DNA from: an uncultured Eubacteriales bacterium
GTDB lineage: Bacteria > Bacillota > Clostridia > Oscillospirales > Oscillospiraceae
Reading direction: 5' to 3'
Length of the DNA stretch: 12,570 nucleotides
Assembly (NCBI GenBank): GCA_900544295.1
Contig: UQUO01000057.1
Coordinates: forward strand, 1-12,570
The notes under the pieces are model-generated. The model did not search any database. It saw only the letters and a program-made list of their open reading frames with translations, and was not told the DNA's origin. Made by a program: the position numbers and the translations under genes. Position 1 is the first letter of the stretch, and each line of letters begins with the position of its first letter. Positions 6,654 through 12,570 of this stretch are shown piece after piece.

Positions 6654-7880
6654 TCAGAAGACGAGCAGGTTCACCATGTAGCCGGCGATGAGGACGCTGG
6701 TGATGGAGACGGAGACCATGCCCGCGATGAGCATCTTGGGCATCATGTGGTCGAGCATCAGCTGCTTCTCCTCGTCGTTGGTGGCGGTGGCGTTCACGAC
6801 CTCGTTCGTGACGATGTAGGTGCCGGGGAAGCCGAACAGGCAGGTGCTGCCTATGGCGCAGCTCATCTGCCAGCTCACGCCGAAGATCTTGCCGACCAGC
6901 GTGGAGATGATGAGGAAGGTCACGCTGCCGGTGACGACGACGACGAGCAGGGGCCAGAGCATGCCGGCGACCATATCGGGCGTGGACTGGGCCAGGTTCG
7001 TGAAGATGGACAGGGTCACGACGACGAGCATGAAGCCGTCCGCCCCCGCGCGCTTCATCGGGTTCTCCTCAATGAAGCCCAGCTCCTTGGCGATGATGCC
7101 GTAGATGAGGGCGAAGATGAGGGCGCTTATCGAGAAGGCGGTCTCAAAGGTGGAGGCGATCCAGCCGTTTATCGCGTTGGCGGTGATGGTGGCGAGGAAG
7201 GCGAAGAAGGCGACCTTGGCCATCATGATGTTGGGGCCGTTGTACTTGTCGGGGATGTAGGGGATGAGGCGCTTCTTGGGCGCGGCGTCGGTGACGATCT
7301 TCGCCGTGACGCCCTTGAGCTCCTGCCCGGACTCGACGAGGCTGCGCACGCGCTTGGCCTCAGACTTCAGGCAGAGGGAGCAGACGGGGTAGCCCACGAA
7401 ACCCTGCACGACCATGACGAGGGCCGCAAACACGCCCAGCTCGACGCTGTGGCCTTCGACGGCCGTCTGCATGGTGATGGTGGCGACGACGCCGCCGGAG
7501 AGGATGGGCGCGCCGACGACAACGTAGTTCTTGTCCGCGACGATGAGGCCGCCGATGAAGTAGATGCCGAGGCTTATCGCGATGCAGGCTATGCACGCGA
7601 TGATCACGGTTTTCCACTGGTCGGCAAAGTCGCGCAGCTTGATGGTGGTGCCCATGTGGACGAGCAGCATGGAGACCAGCACGCCGGAGACGAGCAGCAG
7701 GGTGGAGTCGTCAAACATCGTGTTCGGCAGCACCTTGGTCCAGAAACCGGCCAGGAAGAGCACCGAGGAGAAAAAGAGCATGGAGACGATAGCCCTGGTC
7801 TTCGTGGCGACCATGTCGCCAAGACCGAAGATGAGCAGGATGATGAATACTGCGAGGATGGACAGCATTGGTCCTTGCAT
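6654..7880 (-). CDS. Polytopic membrane protein, probable substrate transporter of unrecognised family
   Basis: The 408-aa protein is strongly hydrophobic with about 10-11 membrane segments. I do not recognise the family with certainty. Two glycine- and serine-rich segments in equivalent places of the two halves (GAPILSGGVVATITMQTA at 124-140 and AIGSTCLFGFPGTYIVTNE at 342-360) look like re-entrant loops. They suggest an inverted-repeat carrier of the GltS/ESS or 2HCT type. A charged cytosolic loop of about 45 residues (172-216) separates the halves. The start ATG 7880 has GGAGG 8 nt upstream; an ATG at 7889 lies before this site's optimal spacing and is less likely. It is first in an operon with two M20 amidohydrolases, so it probably imports (or exports a product of) their substrate. 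It is not AbgT, which is longer and of different sequence. Confidence 0.75.
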   Translation of the reverse strand: MQGPMLSILAVFIILLIFGLGDMVATKTRAIVSMLFFSSVLFLAGFWTKVLPNTMFDDSTLLLVSGVLVSMLLVHMGTTIKLRDFADQWKTVIIACIACIAISLGIYFIGGLIVADKNYVVVGAPILSGGVVATITMQTAVEGHSVELGVFAALVMVVQGFVGYPVCSLCLKSEAKRVRSLVESGQELKGVTAKIVTDAAPKKRLIPYIPDKYNGPNIMMAKVAFFAFLATITANAINGWIASTFETAFSISALIFALIYGIIAKELGFIEENPMKRAGADGFMLVVVTLSIFTNLAQSTPDMVAGMLWPLLVVVVTGSVTFLIISTLVGKIFGVSWQMSCAIGSTCLFGFPGTYIVTNEVVNATATNDEEKQLMLDHMMPKMLIAGMVSVSITSVLIAGYMVNLLVF

Positions 7881-7901
7881 AGATAGCACCTCCGTTTGAT
7901 T

Positions 7902-8031
7902 TTCACAAATCCCCCCAGACTTGTGAAGACCCCCTCTGTTTTGGGAATCACGGGCTAGATGATACTACTTTTTGTTCGCGAGTGCAATGCGTTAAATCGA
8001 AATACAGCAGAATTTGTGAAATTTTTGTGAA
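7902..8031. promoter_or_regulatory. Four TTGTGAA half-sites around the transporter promoter
   Basis: TTCACAA lies at 7902-7908 and TTGTGAA at 7921-7927, 8014-8020 and 8025-8031. The last two are 11 bp apart, on the same helix face, upstream of the -35. The first two form an inverted repeat in the leader; in RNA it gives a 9-bp stem (7902-7910 with 7919-7927, including a G-U) with a G-rich loop. This gene-free stretch (7881-8127) otherwise contains the promoter and the rodA terminator. The half-site equals that of Rex repressors, but the spacing and orientation do not match a Rex operator. Confidence 0.45.
7959..7987 (-). promoter_or_regulatory. Promoter of the transporter-M20 operon
   Basis: On the minus strand TTGCAC (7987-7982) and TATCAT (7964-7959) are separated by 17 nt. 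Transcription would start near 7952, giving a leader of about 70 nt that includes the TTCACAA/TTGTGAA hairpin. Confidence 0.5.
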
Positions 8032-8071
8032 CTCGCACGGTTTTTACTGCCGTTTTACTCCAGATAATTTC

Positions 8072-8105
8072 AAAAAATCACAAAGGCGGAAGCCTTTGTG
8101 ATTTT
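8072..8105 (-). terminator. Rho-independent terminator of rodA
   Basis: A 14-bp perfect stem (8074-8087 with 8092-8105) has loop TTCC on the minus strand and is followed by a run of T's reading minus from 8077 to 8072. It lies about 23 nt after the rodA stop codon. Confidence 0.88.
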
Positions 8106-8127
8106 GAGGTTTTTTGTTTAGTTTAAG

Positions 8128-9279
8128 CTATCTGCCGTAGATGGCGGCCCTGGTGGGTTTTGGTCGGTATTTTATACCGGAAACGAGGCCCATGGCTGCG
8201 AACATGGAAAAGAGGGAGGAGCCGCCGTAGCTGAAGAAGGGCAGCGTGATGCCGACGACGGGGGCGATGCCTATGCACATGCCGATGTTCTCAAAGGTCT
8301 GGAAGACAACCGTGGAGGCGACGCCGAAGCAGACGAGCATGGACATCGTGTTGCCGGAGCGCAGGCCGATTTGAACGCAGCGGATGACGATTATCATGAG
8401 CAGCAGGATGACGAGGCAGGCGCCGATGAGGCCCAGCTCCTCGCCGACGACGGCGAAGATGAAGTCCGTGTGCTTGCCGGGGATGGCGTTGGACTGGCTC
8501 TGGGTGCCCTCGCCGAGGCCGGTGCCGGTGAGTCCGCCGGAGGCGATGGCGATTTTGGCCTGGTGCGGCTGCCAGTTGATGCCCTGGTTGGTGGGGTCTA
8601 TGCTGGGGTCGTAGGGCGCGAGGATGCGGCTGCGCTGGTAGTCCTCCAGGAAGTAGGTCCAGAGGATGGGGATCATGCCCGCGATGGCCGCGGCGCCCAT
8701 GATGAACCAGTAGAGCTTGACACCCGCGACGAAGAGCATGACGGCGAAGATGAAGAAGTACACGAGCGCGCTGCCGAGGTCCTGCGCCGTCACGAGGATG
8801 AGGCCGAACATTAGGATGAAGTGGCCGACGATCTGGGCGATGGAGACGACGGAACTGAGGTTTTTGTATTCCTTGAGGTAGGCCAGCTGCTTGGCCAGGA
8901 CGATGATGTAGGCGAGCTTGACTATCTCCGTGGGCTGGATGCCTATGCCGAAGAAGCGCAGCCAGCCGTTGTTGCCCGTGTCGCTCTGGGCGCCGAAGAA
9001 GATGAGCGAGATGAGCAGGGCGGCGCTCAGGCCGTAGAGCCATATCCAGTGCTGCGCGAAGATGTCCACGTCTATGACTGTGATGGCGATGAAAAGCAGG
9101 ATGCCCAGCACCAGCGCCAGGCCCTGGACGATGACGTACTGCGCGCTTCCGTTGTCGTAGGACTTCGTAGCGCTCGCGATGACTATGATGCCGTATATAG
9201 CGCAGATGACGCTGACAGTGAAGAGAAACATGTCCGCCCGGCGCACGAAGTCGCGCAGCTGGGGCAGGATTTTTTTCAA
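8128..9279 (-). CDS. rodA: SEDS-family peptidoglycan glycosyltransferase RodA
   Basis: This membrane glycosyltransferase polymerises lipid II during cell-wall elongation, working with a class B PBP. The product of about 383 aa shows ten hydrophobic segments and SEDS motifs: GNNGWLRFFGIGIQPTEIVKL, QDLGSALVY, GKHTDFIFAVVGEELG (the conserved Asp, residue 272, lies in the HTDF block), and GIAPVVGITLPFFSYGGSS near the C-terminus. The short N-terminus and GIGIQPTE favour RodA over FtsW or SpoVE, though a SpoVE/FtsW role cannot be excluded. I chose TTG 9279 because GAGGTGA (9291-9285), a 7-nt match to the 16S tail, is correctly spaced. An in-frame GTG at 9288 lies inside that site and lacks one of its own. 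The gene stands alone between its own promoter and terminator. Confidence 0.9.
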   Translation of the reverse strand: MKKILPQLRDFVRRADMFLFTVSVICAIYGIIVIASATKSYDNGSAQYVIVQGLALVLGILLFIAITVIDVDIFAQHWIWLYGLSAALLISLIFFGAQSDTGNNGWLRFFGIGIQPTEIVKLAYIIVLAKQLAYLKEYKNLSSVVSIAQIVGHFILMFGLILVTAQDLGSALVYFFIFAVMLFVAGVKLYWFIMGAAAIAGMIPILWTYFLEDYQRSRILAPYDPSIDPTNQGINWQPHQAKIAIASGGLTGTGLGEGTQSQSNAIPGKHTDFIFAVVGEELGLIGACLVILLLMIIVIRCVQIGLRSGNTMSMLVCFGVASTVVFQTFENIGMCIGIAPVVGITLPFFSYGGSSLFSMFAAMGLVSGIKYRPKPTRAAIYGR

Positions 9280-9317
9280 GGCGCTCACCTCGGTACAGGG
9301 AAATGTGGTAATATGGG

Positions 9318-9346
9318 ATTATAGCATATTCTTTGGCTTTACGCAA
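9318..9346 (-). promoter_or_regulatory. rodA promoter (extended -10)
   Basis: On the minus strand TTGCGT (9346-9341) is 17 nt from a perfect TATAAT (9323-9318), preceded by TGC, an extended -10. Its -35 overlaps the -35 of the divergent tsaE promoter. The start site would be near 9311. Confidence 0.75.
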
Positions 9347-9366
9347 CGCCGAAGCCGGTGTATAAT
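9338..9366 (+). promoter_or_regulatory. tsaE-tsaB promoter
   Basis: TTTACG (9338-9343) is 17 nt from a perfect TATAAT (9361-9366). The start site would be near 9373, about 23 nt before the tsaE ATG. Confidence 0.75.
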
Positions 9367-9395
9367 AAGTAGCCGCAGAAAAAAGGAGGCGGAAT

Positions 9396-9812
9396 ATGCG
9401 GGAGATTGTTTCAAACAGCGAGAGGGACACGGAACTTGCGGGGGAGCGCTTCGGCGCCTCGGTGCCGGACGGGGCCGTCGTGGCCATGTACGGGGAGCTC
9501 GGCTCGGGCAAGACGGCCTTTGTGCGCGGCATGGCCCGCGGCATGGGCATAGACTGCCGCGTCTCCAGCCCCACCTTCACAATAGTTAACGAATACCTGG
9601 GCGCGCGGGAGCTCATACACTTCGACATGTACAGGCTCGCCTCGGCGGACGAGCTCTGGGACATCGGCTGGGAGGACTACCTTGCCCGCGGCGCCGTCTG
9701 CGCCGTGGAGTGGAGCGAAAACGTCGAGGGCGCGTTCTACGGGGACGAGATCCGCGTCGTCTTCGAGAAAACGGGCGAGAATTCGCGCCTCATCAGGATA
9801 GAGGGGGACTGA
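9396..9812 (+). CDS. tsaE: tRNA t6A37 threonylcarbamoyltransferase ATPase subunit TsaE
   Basis: This is the P-loop ATPase of the TsaB-TsaD-TsaE complex that transfers threonylcarbamoyl to A37 of ANN-decoding tRNAs. At 138 aa it is of standard size. It has Walker A GELGSGKT (33-40), the switch-like segment SSPTFTIVNEY (57-67), HFDMYRL around 75-81, and the conserved EW at 105-106. AGGAGG (9384-9389) lies 6 nt before the ATG. It is followed by tsaB with a 5-nt gap. Confidence 0.96.
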   Translation: MREIVSNSERDTELAGERFGASVPDGAVVAMYGELGSGKTAFVRGMARGMGIDCRVSSPTFTIVNEYLGARELIHFDMYRLASADELWDIGWEDYLARGAVCAVEWSENVEGAFYGDEIRVVFEKTGENSRLIRIEGD

Positions 9813-9817
9813 AGCCC

Positions 9818-10516
9818 ATGCTTATACTCGGACTGGAATCCTCGGCGAAGGCGGCCTCCGCCGCGCTCTGCCGGGATGGGGAGCTCCTTGGGCAGTATAC
9901 CCAGTGCTCCGGGCTGACACACAGCCGGACGCTGCTGCCCATGGTCGAGGACCTTTTGAAGAACACGGAGACGAAGCTTGCGGACGTGGACGCTGTGGCC
10001 GTGGCGCGCGGACCGGGCTCGTTTACCGGCATACGCATAGGCGTCGCCGCTGTGAAGGGCCTGTGCTGGGGCGCGCAGAAGCCGGCGATAGGCGTCTCCA
10101 CCCTCGCGGCCATGGCCTGGAACGGCGTTGCCGCCGGGGAGGGCTCGATCATCTGCTGCTGCATGGACGCGAGGCGTCAGCAGGTATACAACGCCCTCTT
10201 TGAGATAAGAGACGGCAGACCGGTCCGGCTTGTTCCCGACAGGGCGCTTTCGGTCGAGGAGCTGGCCCCGGAGCTGGAAAAATACGAAAAGCGCGTTTTT
10301 CTTGTTGGAGACGGGGCGCGGCTGTGCTATAATCTTCTGGGCGGGCTGGGCGTAGAGAGCACCCTTGCCCCGGAGCCTCTCGTGCAGCAGAGCGCCTACG
10401 GCGTCTGCCGTGCGGCGGAGACGGAAAAGGCGGCCCCGGCCTCGGAGCTGCTGCCCGTGTACCTGCGCCTCTCCCAGGCGGAGAGGGAACGGCAGGCGAG
10501 ATTGGCCAACTCATAA
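9818..10516 (+). CDS. tsaB: tRNA t6A37 threonylcarbamoyladenosine complex dimerisation subunit TsaB
   Basis: This inactive-kinase-like (ASKHA fold) partner of TsaD is essential for t6A formation. The 232-aa product begins [17 protein letters not shown] and contains [13 protein letters not shown] and [18 protein letters not shown], the family hallmarks. ATG 9818 has AGGGGG at 9802-9807; the frame is open further upstream (from 9710) but that would lie inside tsaE. The usual followers rimI and tsaD are absent here, so TsaD must be encoded elsewhere. A possible internal promoter for upp lies near its 3' part. Confidence 0.95.
   Translation: MLILGLESSAKAASAALCRDGELLGQYTQCSGLTHSRTLLPMVEDLLKNTETKLADVDAVAVARGPGSFTGIRIGVAAVKGLCWGAQKPAIGVSTLAAMAWNGVAAGEGSIICCCMDARRQQVYNALFEIRDGRPVRLVPDRALSVEELAPELEKYEKRVFLVGDGARLCYNLLGGLGVESTLAPEPLVQQSAYGVCRAAETEKAAPASELLPVYLRLSQAERERQARLANS
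10305..10333 (+). promoter_or_regulatory. Possible internal promoter for upp
   Basis: Within tsaB, TTGGAG (10305-10310) is 17 nt from a perfect TATAAT (10328-10333) preceded by TGC. The nine bases TGCTATAAT are the same as in the rodA promoter. It would give a leader of about 205 nt for upp. Coding constraint could produce the match by chance. Confidence 0.35.
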
Positions 10517-10544
10517 TAGAGAATATAAAAGGAGACGAACCCCC

Positions 10545-11174
10545 ATGAGCAATGTGCACGTATTCGACCACCCCCTCATCCAGCACAAGCTGAGCATCCT
10601 GCGCGACAAGAACACCGGCGCCAAGGCCTTCCGCGAGCTGGTGAGCGAGATAGCCATGCTGATGTGCTACGAGGCGACCCGCGACCTGCCCCTGGAGGAG
10701 GTCGAGGTCGAGACGCCGCTGGCCGTGGCGAAGTGCCGCCACATCGCGGGCAAGAAACTGGCGATAGTGCCTATCCTCCGCGCCGGCCTCGGCATGGTGG
10801 ACGGCATGGTGGCCCTGATGCCGAACGTCAAGGTCGGCCACATCGGCCTCTACCGCGACCCCAACACGCTGGAGCCCGTGAAGTACTACTTCAAGATGCC
10901 GCCCGACATCCAGGAGCGGGACGCCATAATCGTTGACCCCATGCTCGCCACCGGCGGCAGCGCGGCGGCGGCCGCGATGTTCCTGAAGGAAGTCGGCGTG
11001 AAGCACATAAAGCTCATGAGCATCATAGGCGCTCCCGAGGGCGTGGAGCGCATGCAGGCCGAGCACCCTGACGTGGATATCTACGTCGCGGGCATGGACG
11101 AGTGCCTGAACGACCACGGCTACATCGTCCCCGGTCTCGGCGACGCCGGCGACCGTATCTTCGGCACGAAGTAA
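10545..11174 (+). CDS. upp: Uracil phosphoribosyltransferase
   Basis: This cytosolic salvage enzyme makes UMP from uracil and PRPP. The 209-aa product has the standard length and motifs: the N-terminal [18 protein letters not shown], the [11 protein letters not shown] segment (77-87), the PRPP loop [13 protein letters not shown] (128-140), and the C-terminal uracil-binding [20 protein letters not shown] 10545 has AGGAG at 10530-10534. It follows tsaB by 28 nt and may share its transcript or use the internal promoter. A strong terminator follows. Confidence 0.97.
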   Translation: MSNVHVFDHPLIQHKLSILRDKNTGAKAFRELVSEIAMLMCYEATRDLPLEEVEVETPLAVAKCRHIAGKKLAIVPILRAGLGMVDGMVALMPNVKVGHIGLYRDPNTLEPVKYYFKMPPDIQERDAIIVDPMLATGGSAAAAAMFLKEVGVKHIKLMSIIGAPEGVERMQAEHPDVDIYVAGMDECLNDHGYIVPGLGDAGDRIFGTK

Positions 11175-11181
11175 AGCTCTG

Positions 11182-11241
11182 CCGCGGCTTGCTCAAAAAC
11201 CGCGGAAAAGCAAAGGGCCCCCGGAGAGGGGGCCCTTTTTT
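11182..11241 (+). terminator. upp terminator with preceding hairpin
   Basis: GGGCCCCC (11215-11222) pairs with GGGGGCCC (11228-11235) over GGAGA, flanked by AAA on the left and followed by six T's (11236-11241), which is a classic intrinsic terminator. A smaller CCGCGG/CCGCGG stem (11182-11187 with 11200-11205) precedes it. Only 9 nt separate the T-run from the IS30 end. Confidence 0.92.
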
Positions 11242-11250
11242 GCGTGCCGG

Positions 11251-11275
11251 GTGAATTATACTATCAAGTGCAACA
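11251..11275 (+). repeat. IS30 left inverted repeat
   Basis: It begins GTGAATT and ends AAGTGCAACA, matching the reverse complement of 12312-12336 at 19 of 25 positions. The mismatches cluster in the middle (11258-11265). Confidence 0.75.
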
Positions 11276-11295
11276 CTTTAGGGAAATAAAAAAGG

Positions 11296-11364
11296 AGTTC
11301 ATACAGAACCCTGGTAGAATGAAGTTACCACACCACCAAACCACCGGAGGGAACTGTATGAACT
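11296..11364 (+). promoter_or_regulatory. Leader inverted repeat sequestering transposase SD and start codon
   Basis: The left arm 11296-11312 and right arm 11348-11364 are complementary at 15 of 17 positions: an 11-bp stem, an AA/AA internal loop, then a 4-bp stem. The right arm covers the last bases of the GGAGG ribosome binding site (11346-11350) and the whole start codon (11358-11360). A transcript containing both arms should be poorly translated. Confidence 0.75.
11312..11320 (+). promoter_or_regulatory. Possible extended -10 promoter of the transposase
   Basis: TGGTAGAAT gives TG, one base, and TAGAAT (11315-11320), five of six matches to TATAAT. No convincing -35 lies 17 nt upstream. 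A start near 11327 would leave out the left arm of the sequestering stem but keep the ribosome binding site. Confidence 0.35.
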
Positions 11365-12323
11365 ACCATCATCTTACCATAGAAGAGCGCAGTTGTATAC
11401 GGAAATATTATGTGGATGGTCTGAGCTACCGGGAGATTGCCCGGCTGATCGGGAGGAACGTGAGTACGGTGTCGCGGGAGATACGGCGGAACTGCACCCA
11501 CATGTATGACATCCCGACCTACTACCCGCACACGGCGCAGAAGAAGTACCTGCTGCGTCGCTCGTACTGTCACCGGGGGATGTTTCATTCACAAGAGGTG
11601 ATTGACTACATAGAGGAAAAGCTGCGGGCGACCTGGTCGCCGGAGCAGATTGCCTGTAATCCTTGTGAGCTGAAGATGCCAAGCTGGCGTACCATCTACC
11701 GGTGGATCTACGAGAAATACCTGGTAAACGGCAATCTGAAGGTACTGCGCCGCAAAGGAAAGAGCCACGGAGTGAAAGAAACGCGAGGGAAATACAGTAA
11801 GGGAAAGTCGATCCGCAAGAGGGACAAGTCGGTATACAGCCGCCAGGAAGCCGGGCATTGGGAGGCGGATACGGTGGTGAGCGGCCAGGGCAAAAGCAAA
11901 GCCTGCTTTGCCACCCTGGCGGAGCGCAAGACCCGGTTTTACATTGCCGTGAAGATGCCGGACCGACGGGCGGAGACCATGGAGAACGCTATTGTCGCTG
12001 CGCTGTCCGCTTTCCCTCCGCAGCTGGTCAAGACCATTACCTGCGACCGGGGCACAGAGTTCGCCAACTGGCGCCGTATTGAAGAACGATTGCATTGCGA
12101 GGTCTATTTTACCGACCCGTATTGTGCCTGGCAGAAAGGCACAAACGAGAATCTGAACGGCCTGCTCCGGGAGTTTTATCCCAAAGGCAGGAACCTTTCC
12201 CGCGTTGCTCCCGCCACATTAAAACGAAACCTGGCGTTGTTGAACGCCAGGCCTCGCAAAGTTCTGAACTTCCATTCTGCTCAGGAATTATGGGACTTCG
12301 AGCTCAATTCCTGTTGCACTTAG
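11358..12323 (+). CDS. IS30 family transposase
   Basis: This 321-aa DDE transposase has an N-terminal helix-turn-helix region (about 5-45: LTIEERSCIRKYY, LSYREIARLIGRNVSTVSREI) that is typical of IS30 and binds the ends. The RNase-H-like core contains GHWEADTV (D171), ITCDRGTEFA (D230) and TNENLNGLLREFYPKG (E264). The DD(33)E spacing is that of the family, and all three catalytic residues are present. ATG 11358 has GGAGG 7 nt upstream. The frame is open to 11244, but that would run through the left inverted repeat and is not used. No frameshift is seen, so the enzyme is probably functional. Codon use is less GC-biased than in neighbours, consistent with transfer. Confidence 0.95.
   Translation: MNYHHLTIEERSCIRKYYVDGLSYREIARLIGRNVSTVSREIRRNCTHMYDIPTYYPHTAQKKYLLRRSYCHRGMFHSQEVIDYIEEKLRATWSPEQIACNPCELKMPSWRTIYRWIYEKYLVNGNLKVLRRKGKSHGVKETRGKYSKGKSIRKRDKSVYSRQEAGHWEADTVVSGQGKSKACFATLAERKTRFYIAVKMPDRRAETMENAIVAALSAFPPQLVKTITCDRGTEFANWRRIEERLHCEVYFTDPYCAWQKGTNENLNGLLREFYPKGRNLSRVAPATLKRNLALLNARPRKVLNFHSAQELWDFELNSCCT
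12230..12251 (+). other. Perfect hairpin inside the transposase reading frame
   Basis: CCTGGCGTT (12230-12238) and AACGCCAGG (12243-12251) form a 9-bp perfect stem with loop GTTG within codons for the NLALLNARP region. No T-run follows. It may be coincidental or act on the IS transcript. Confidence 0.55.
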
Positions 12324-12336
12324 TTTGACAATTCAC
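12312..12336 (-). repeat. IS30 right inverted repeat
   Basis: The reverse complement begins GTGAATT and ends AAGTGCAACA, as in the left repeat. It contains the transposase stop codon (12321-12323). Confidence 0.78.
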
Positions 12337-12570
12337 TTGCCGCCGCAGTTCCTGCGGGGCGGGGGGAGTATGTTCACCACTGTAGTGACGTCCGAGCGCG
12401 AGCTGCGGGCGGCGGGGGCCGCCCGCAAAGGGGGGACCCCCGGCGAGGGTCCCCCCTTTAACCCCCTCCTGCGCTTTGTGAGCACAAGGAGAGTTCCGCG
12501 CGCTGCGGCGCGCGGCCAAGGGCTCCGCCCCTGGACCCCGCCCGCTTTTTTGTAAAAAAGCGGGGCAAAA
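12337..12570. repeat. Gene-free hairpin cluster
   Basis: No credible gene is present. Hairpins in order are: CCGCAG/CTGCGG (12343-12357, loop TTC), a 13-bp perfect stem (12427-12439 with 12447-12459, loop CCGGCGA), CCGCGCGC/GCGCGCGG (12496-12515, loop TGCG), a short GGGC/GCCC (12520-12530), and a stem of C3GC plus six T's pairing with six A's plus GCG3 (12541-12564). The last two repeat the arrangement at 15-60. The open frame across it (12325-12555) has no ribosome binding site and codes low-complexity sequence. Confidence 0.7.
12431..12477 (-). repeat. Dispersed hairpin repeat, copy B (inverted)
   Basis: The minus strand of this stretch matches 4121-4167 at 41 of 47 positions. Here the hairpin is a perfect 13-bp stem, extending to 12427. 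It lies in the opposite orientation to copy A, about 8.3 kb away. Confidence 0.75.

Larger units (their letters stand above)
11251..12336 (+). mobile_element. IS30-family insertion sequence, apparently complete
   Basis: One transposase gene is bracketed by imperfect inverted repeats of 25 bp (11251-11275 and 12312-12336) with 19 of 25 positions matching. The outer GTGAATT and inner AAGTGCAACA are identical, and the inner part resembles the GCAACA end of E. coli IS30. The total is about 1086 bp, normal for the family. I see no 2-3 bp target duplication: the left flank ends CCGG and the right starts TTGC. Either the boundary is off by a few bases or the flanks have changed. The stop codon of the transposase lies inside the right repeat. 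Confidence 0.88.

Noticed and set aside
6645..7886. 413-codon frame opposite the transporter
   Set aside because: The translation is repetitive in Asp, Gly and His, while the minus strand encodes a coherent polytopic membrane protein.
7902..7927. Rex operator
   Set aside because: The half-sites match, but a Rex site has TTGTGAA then TTCACAA with a short gap. Here the order is reversed with a 12-nt gap.
11244..11357. N-terminal extension of the transposase
   Set aside because: It would read through the IS inverted repeat. ATG 11358 has a properly spaced GGAGG and gives the standard IS30 N-terminus.
12325..12555. Small coding gene in the right-end region
   Set aside because: It has no ribosome binding site, low-complexity translation, and overlies several hairpins and the inverted repeat copy.
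1..12570. Defence system, CRISPR array, tRNA or rRNA genes, phage
   Set aside because: No repeat-spacer pattern, no cloverleaf or rRNA-like sequence, and no defence or phage protein motifs were seen.

Overview
The window is a GC-rich (by eye well over half G+C) chromosomal stretch of a Gram-positive Firmicute, most likely a gut-type Clostridia of the Oscillospiraceae kind. I infer this from strong AGGAGG-type ribosome binding sites on nearly every gene, the UPF0237/UPF0210 pair, a YnzC/DUF896 protein, and a hairpin-rich intergenic repeat family. The genus is not determined. I recognise eleven protein genes and one insertion sequence. I see no tRNA, rRNA, CRISPR array or phage genes.

Layout: (1) 1-204 holds a repeat hairpin and a promoter. 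(2) 205-4122 (+) is a probable operon: MATE exporter, YfbR-type 5'-deoxynucleotidase, ACT-domain protein, UPF0210/PFL-like protein and YnzC-like protein. It ends at a dispersed repeat and a strong bidirectional terminator (4196-4222). (3) 7880-4237 (-) is a convergent operon: a membrane transporter of unrecognised family, then two paralogous M20 amidohydrolases. The content resembles abgABT (two M20 subunits plus a transporter), but the transporter is not AbgT. Its leader carries repeated TTGTGAA half-sites. (4) rodA (9279-8128, -) and tsaE-tsaB-upp (9396-11174, +) diverge from a compact intergenic region whose two promoters overlap at their -35 boxes. (5) An intact-looking IS30-family element (about 11251-12336) lies just after the upp terminator. 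(6) 12337-12570 is a gene-free cluster of hairpins containing an inverted second copy of the repeat found after ynzC.

Most genes are housekeeping: cell-wall elongation (RodA), tRNA t6A modification (TsaE, TsaB), pyrimidine salvage (Upp) and nucleotide-pool cleaning (YfbR). The most interesting signals are not in the proteins. First, the IS30 leader has a long inverted repeat that would bury both the ribosome binding site and the start codon of the transposase in read-through transcripts. An internal extended -10 element would give transcripts lacking the upstream arm, which fits a self-limiting design like that known for IS10/IS50. Second, the two repeat copies differ by a compensatory base-pair change, suggesting selection on an RNA or DNA hairpin. 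Third, the transporter plus twin-M20 operon is a candidate uncharacterised uptake-and-deacylation route. I found no clearly novel defence or biosynthetic system.
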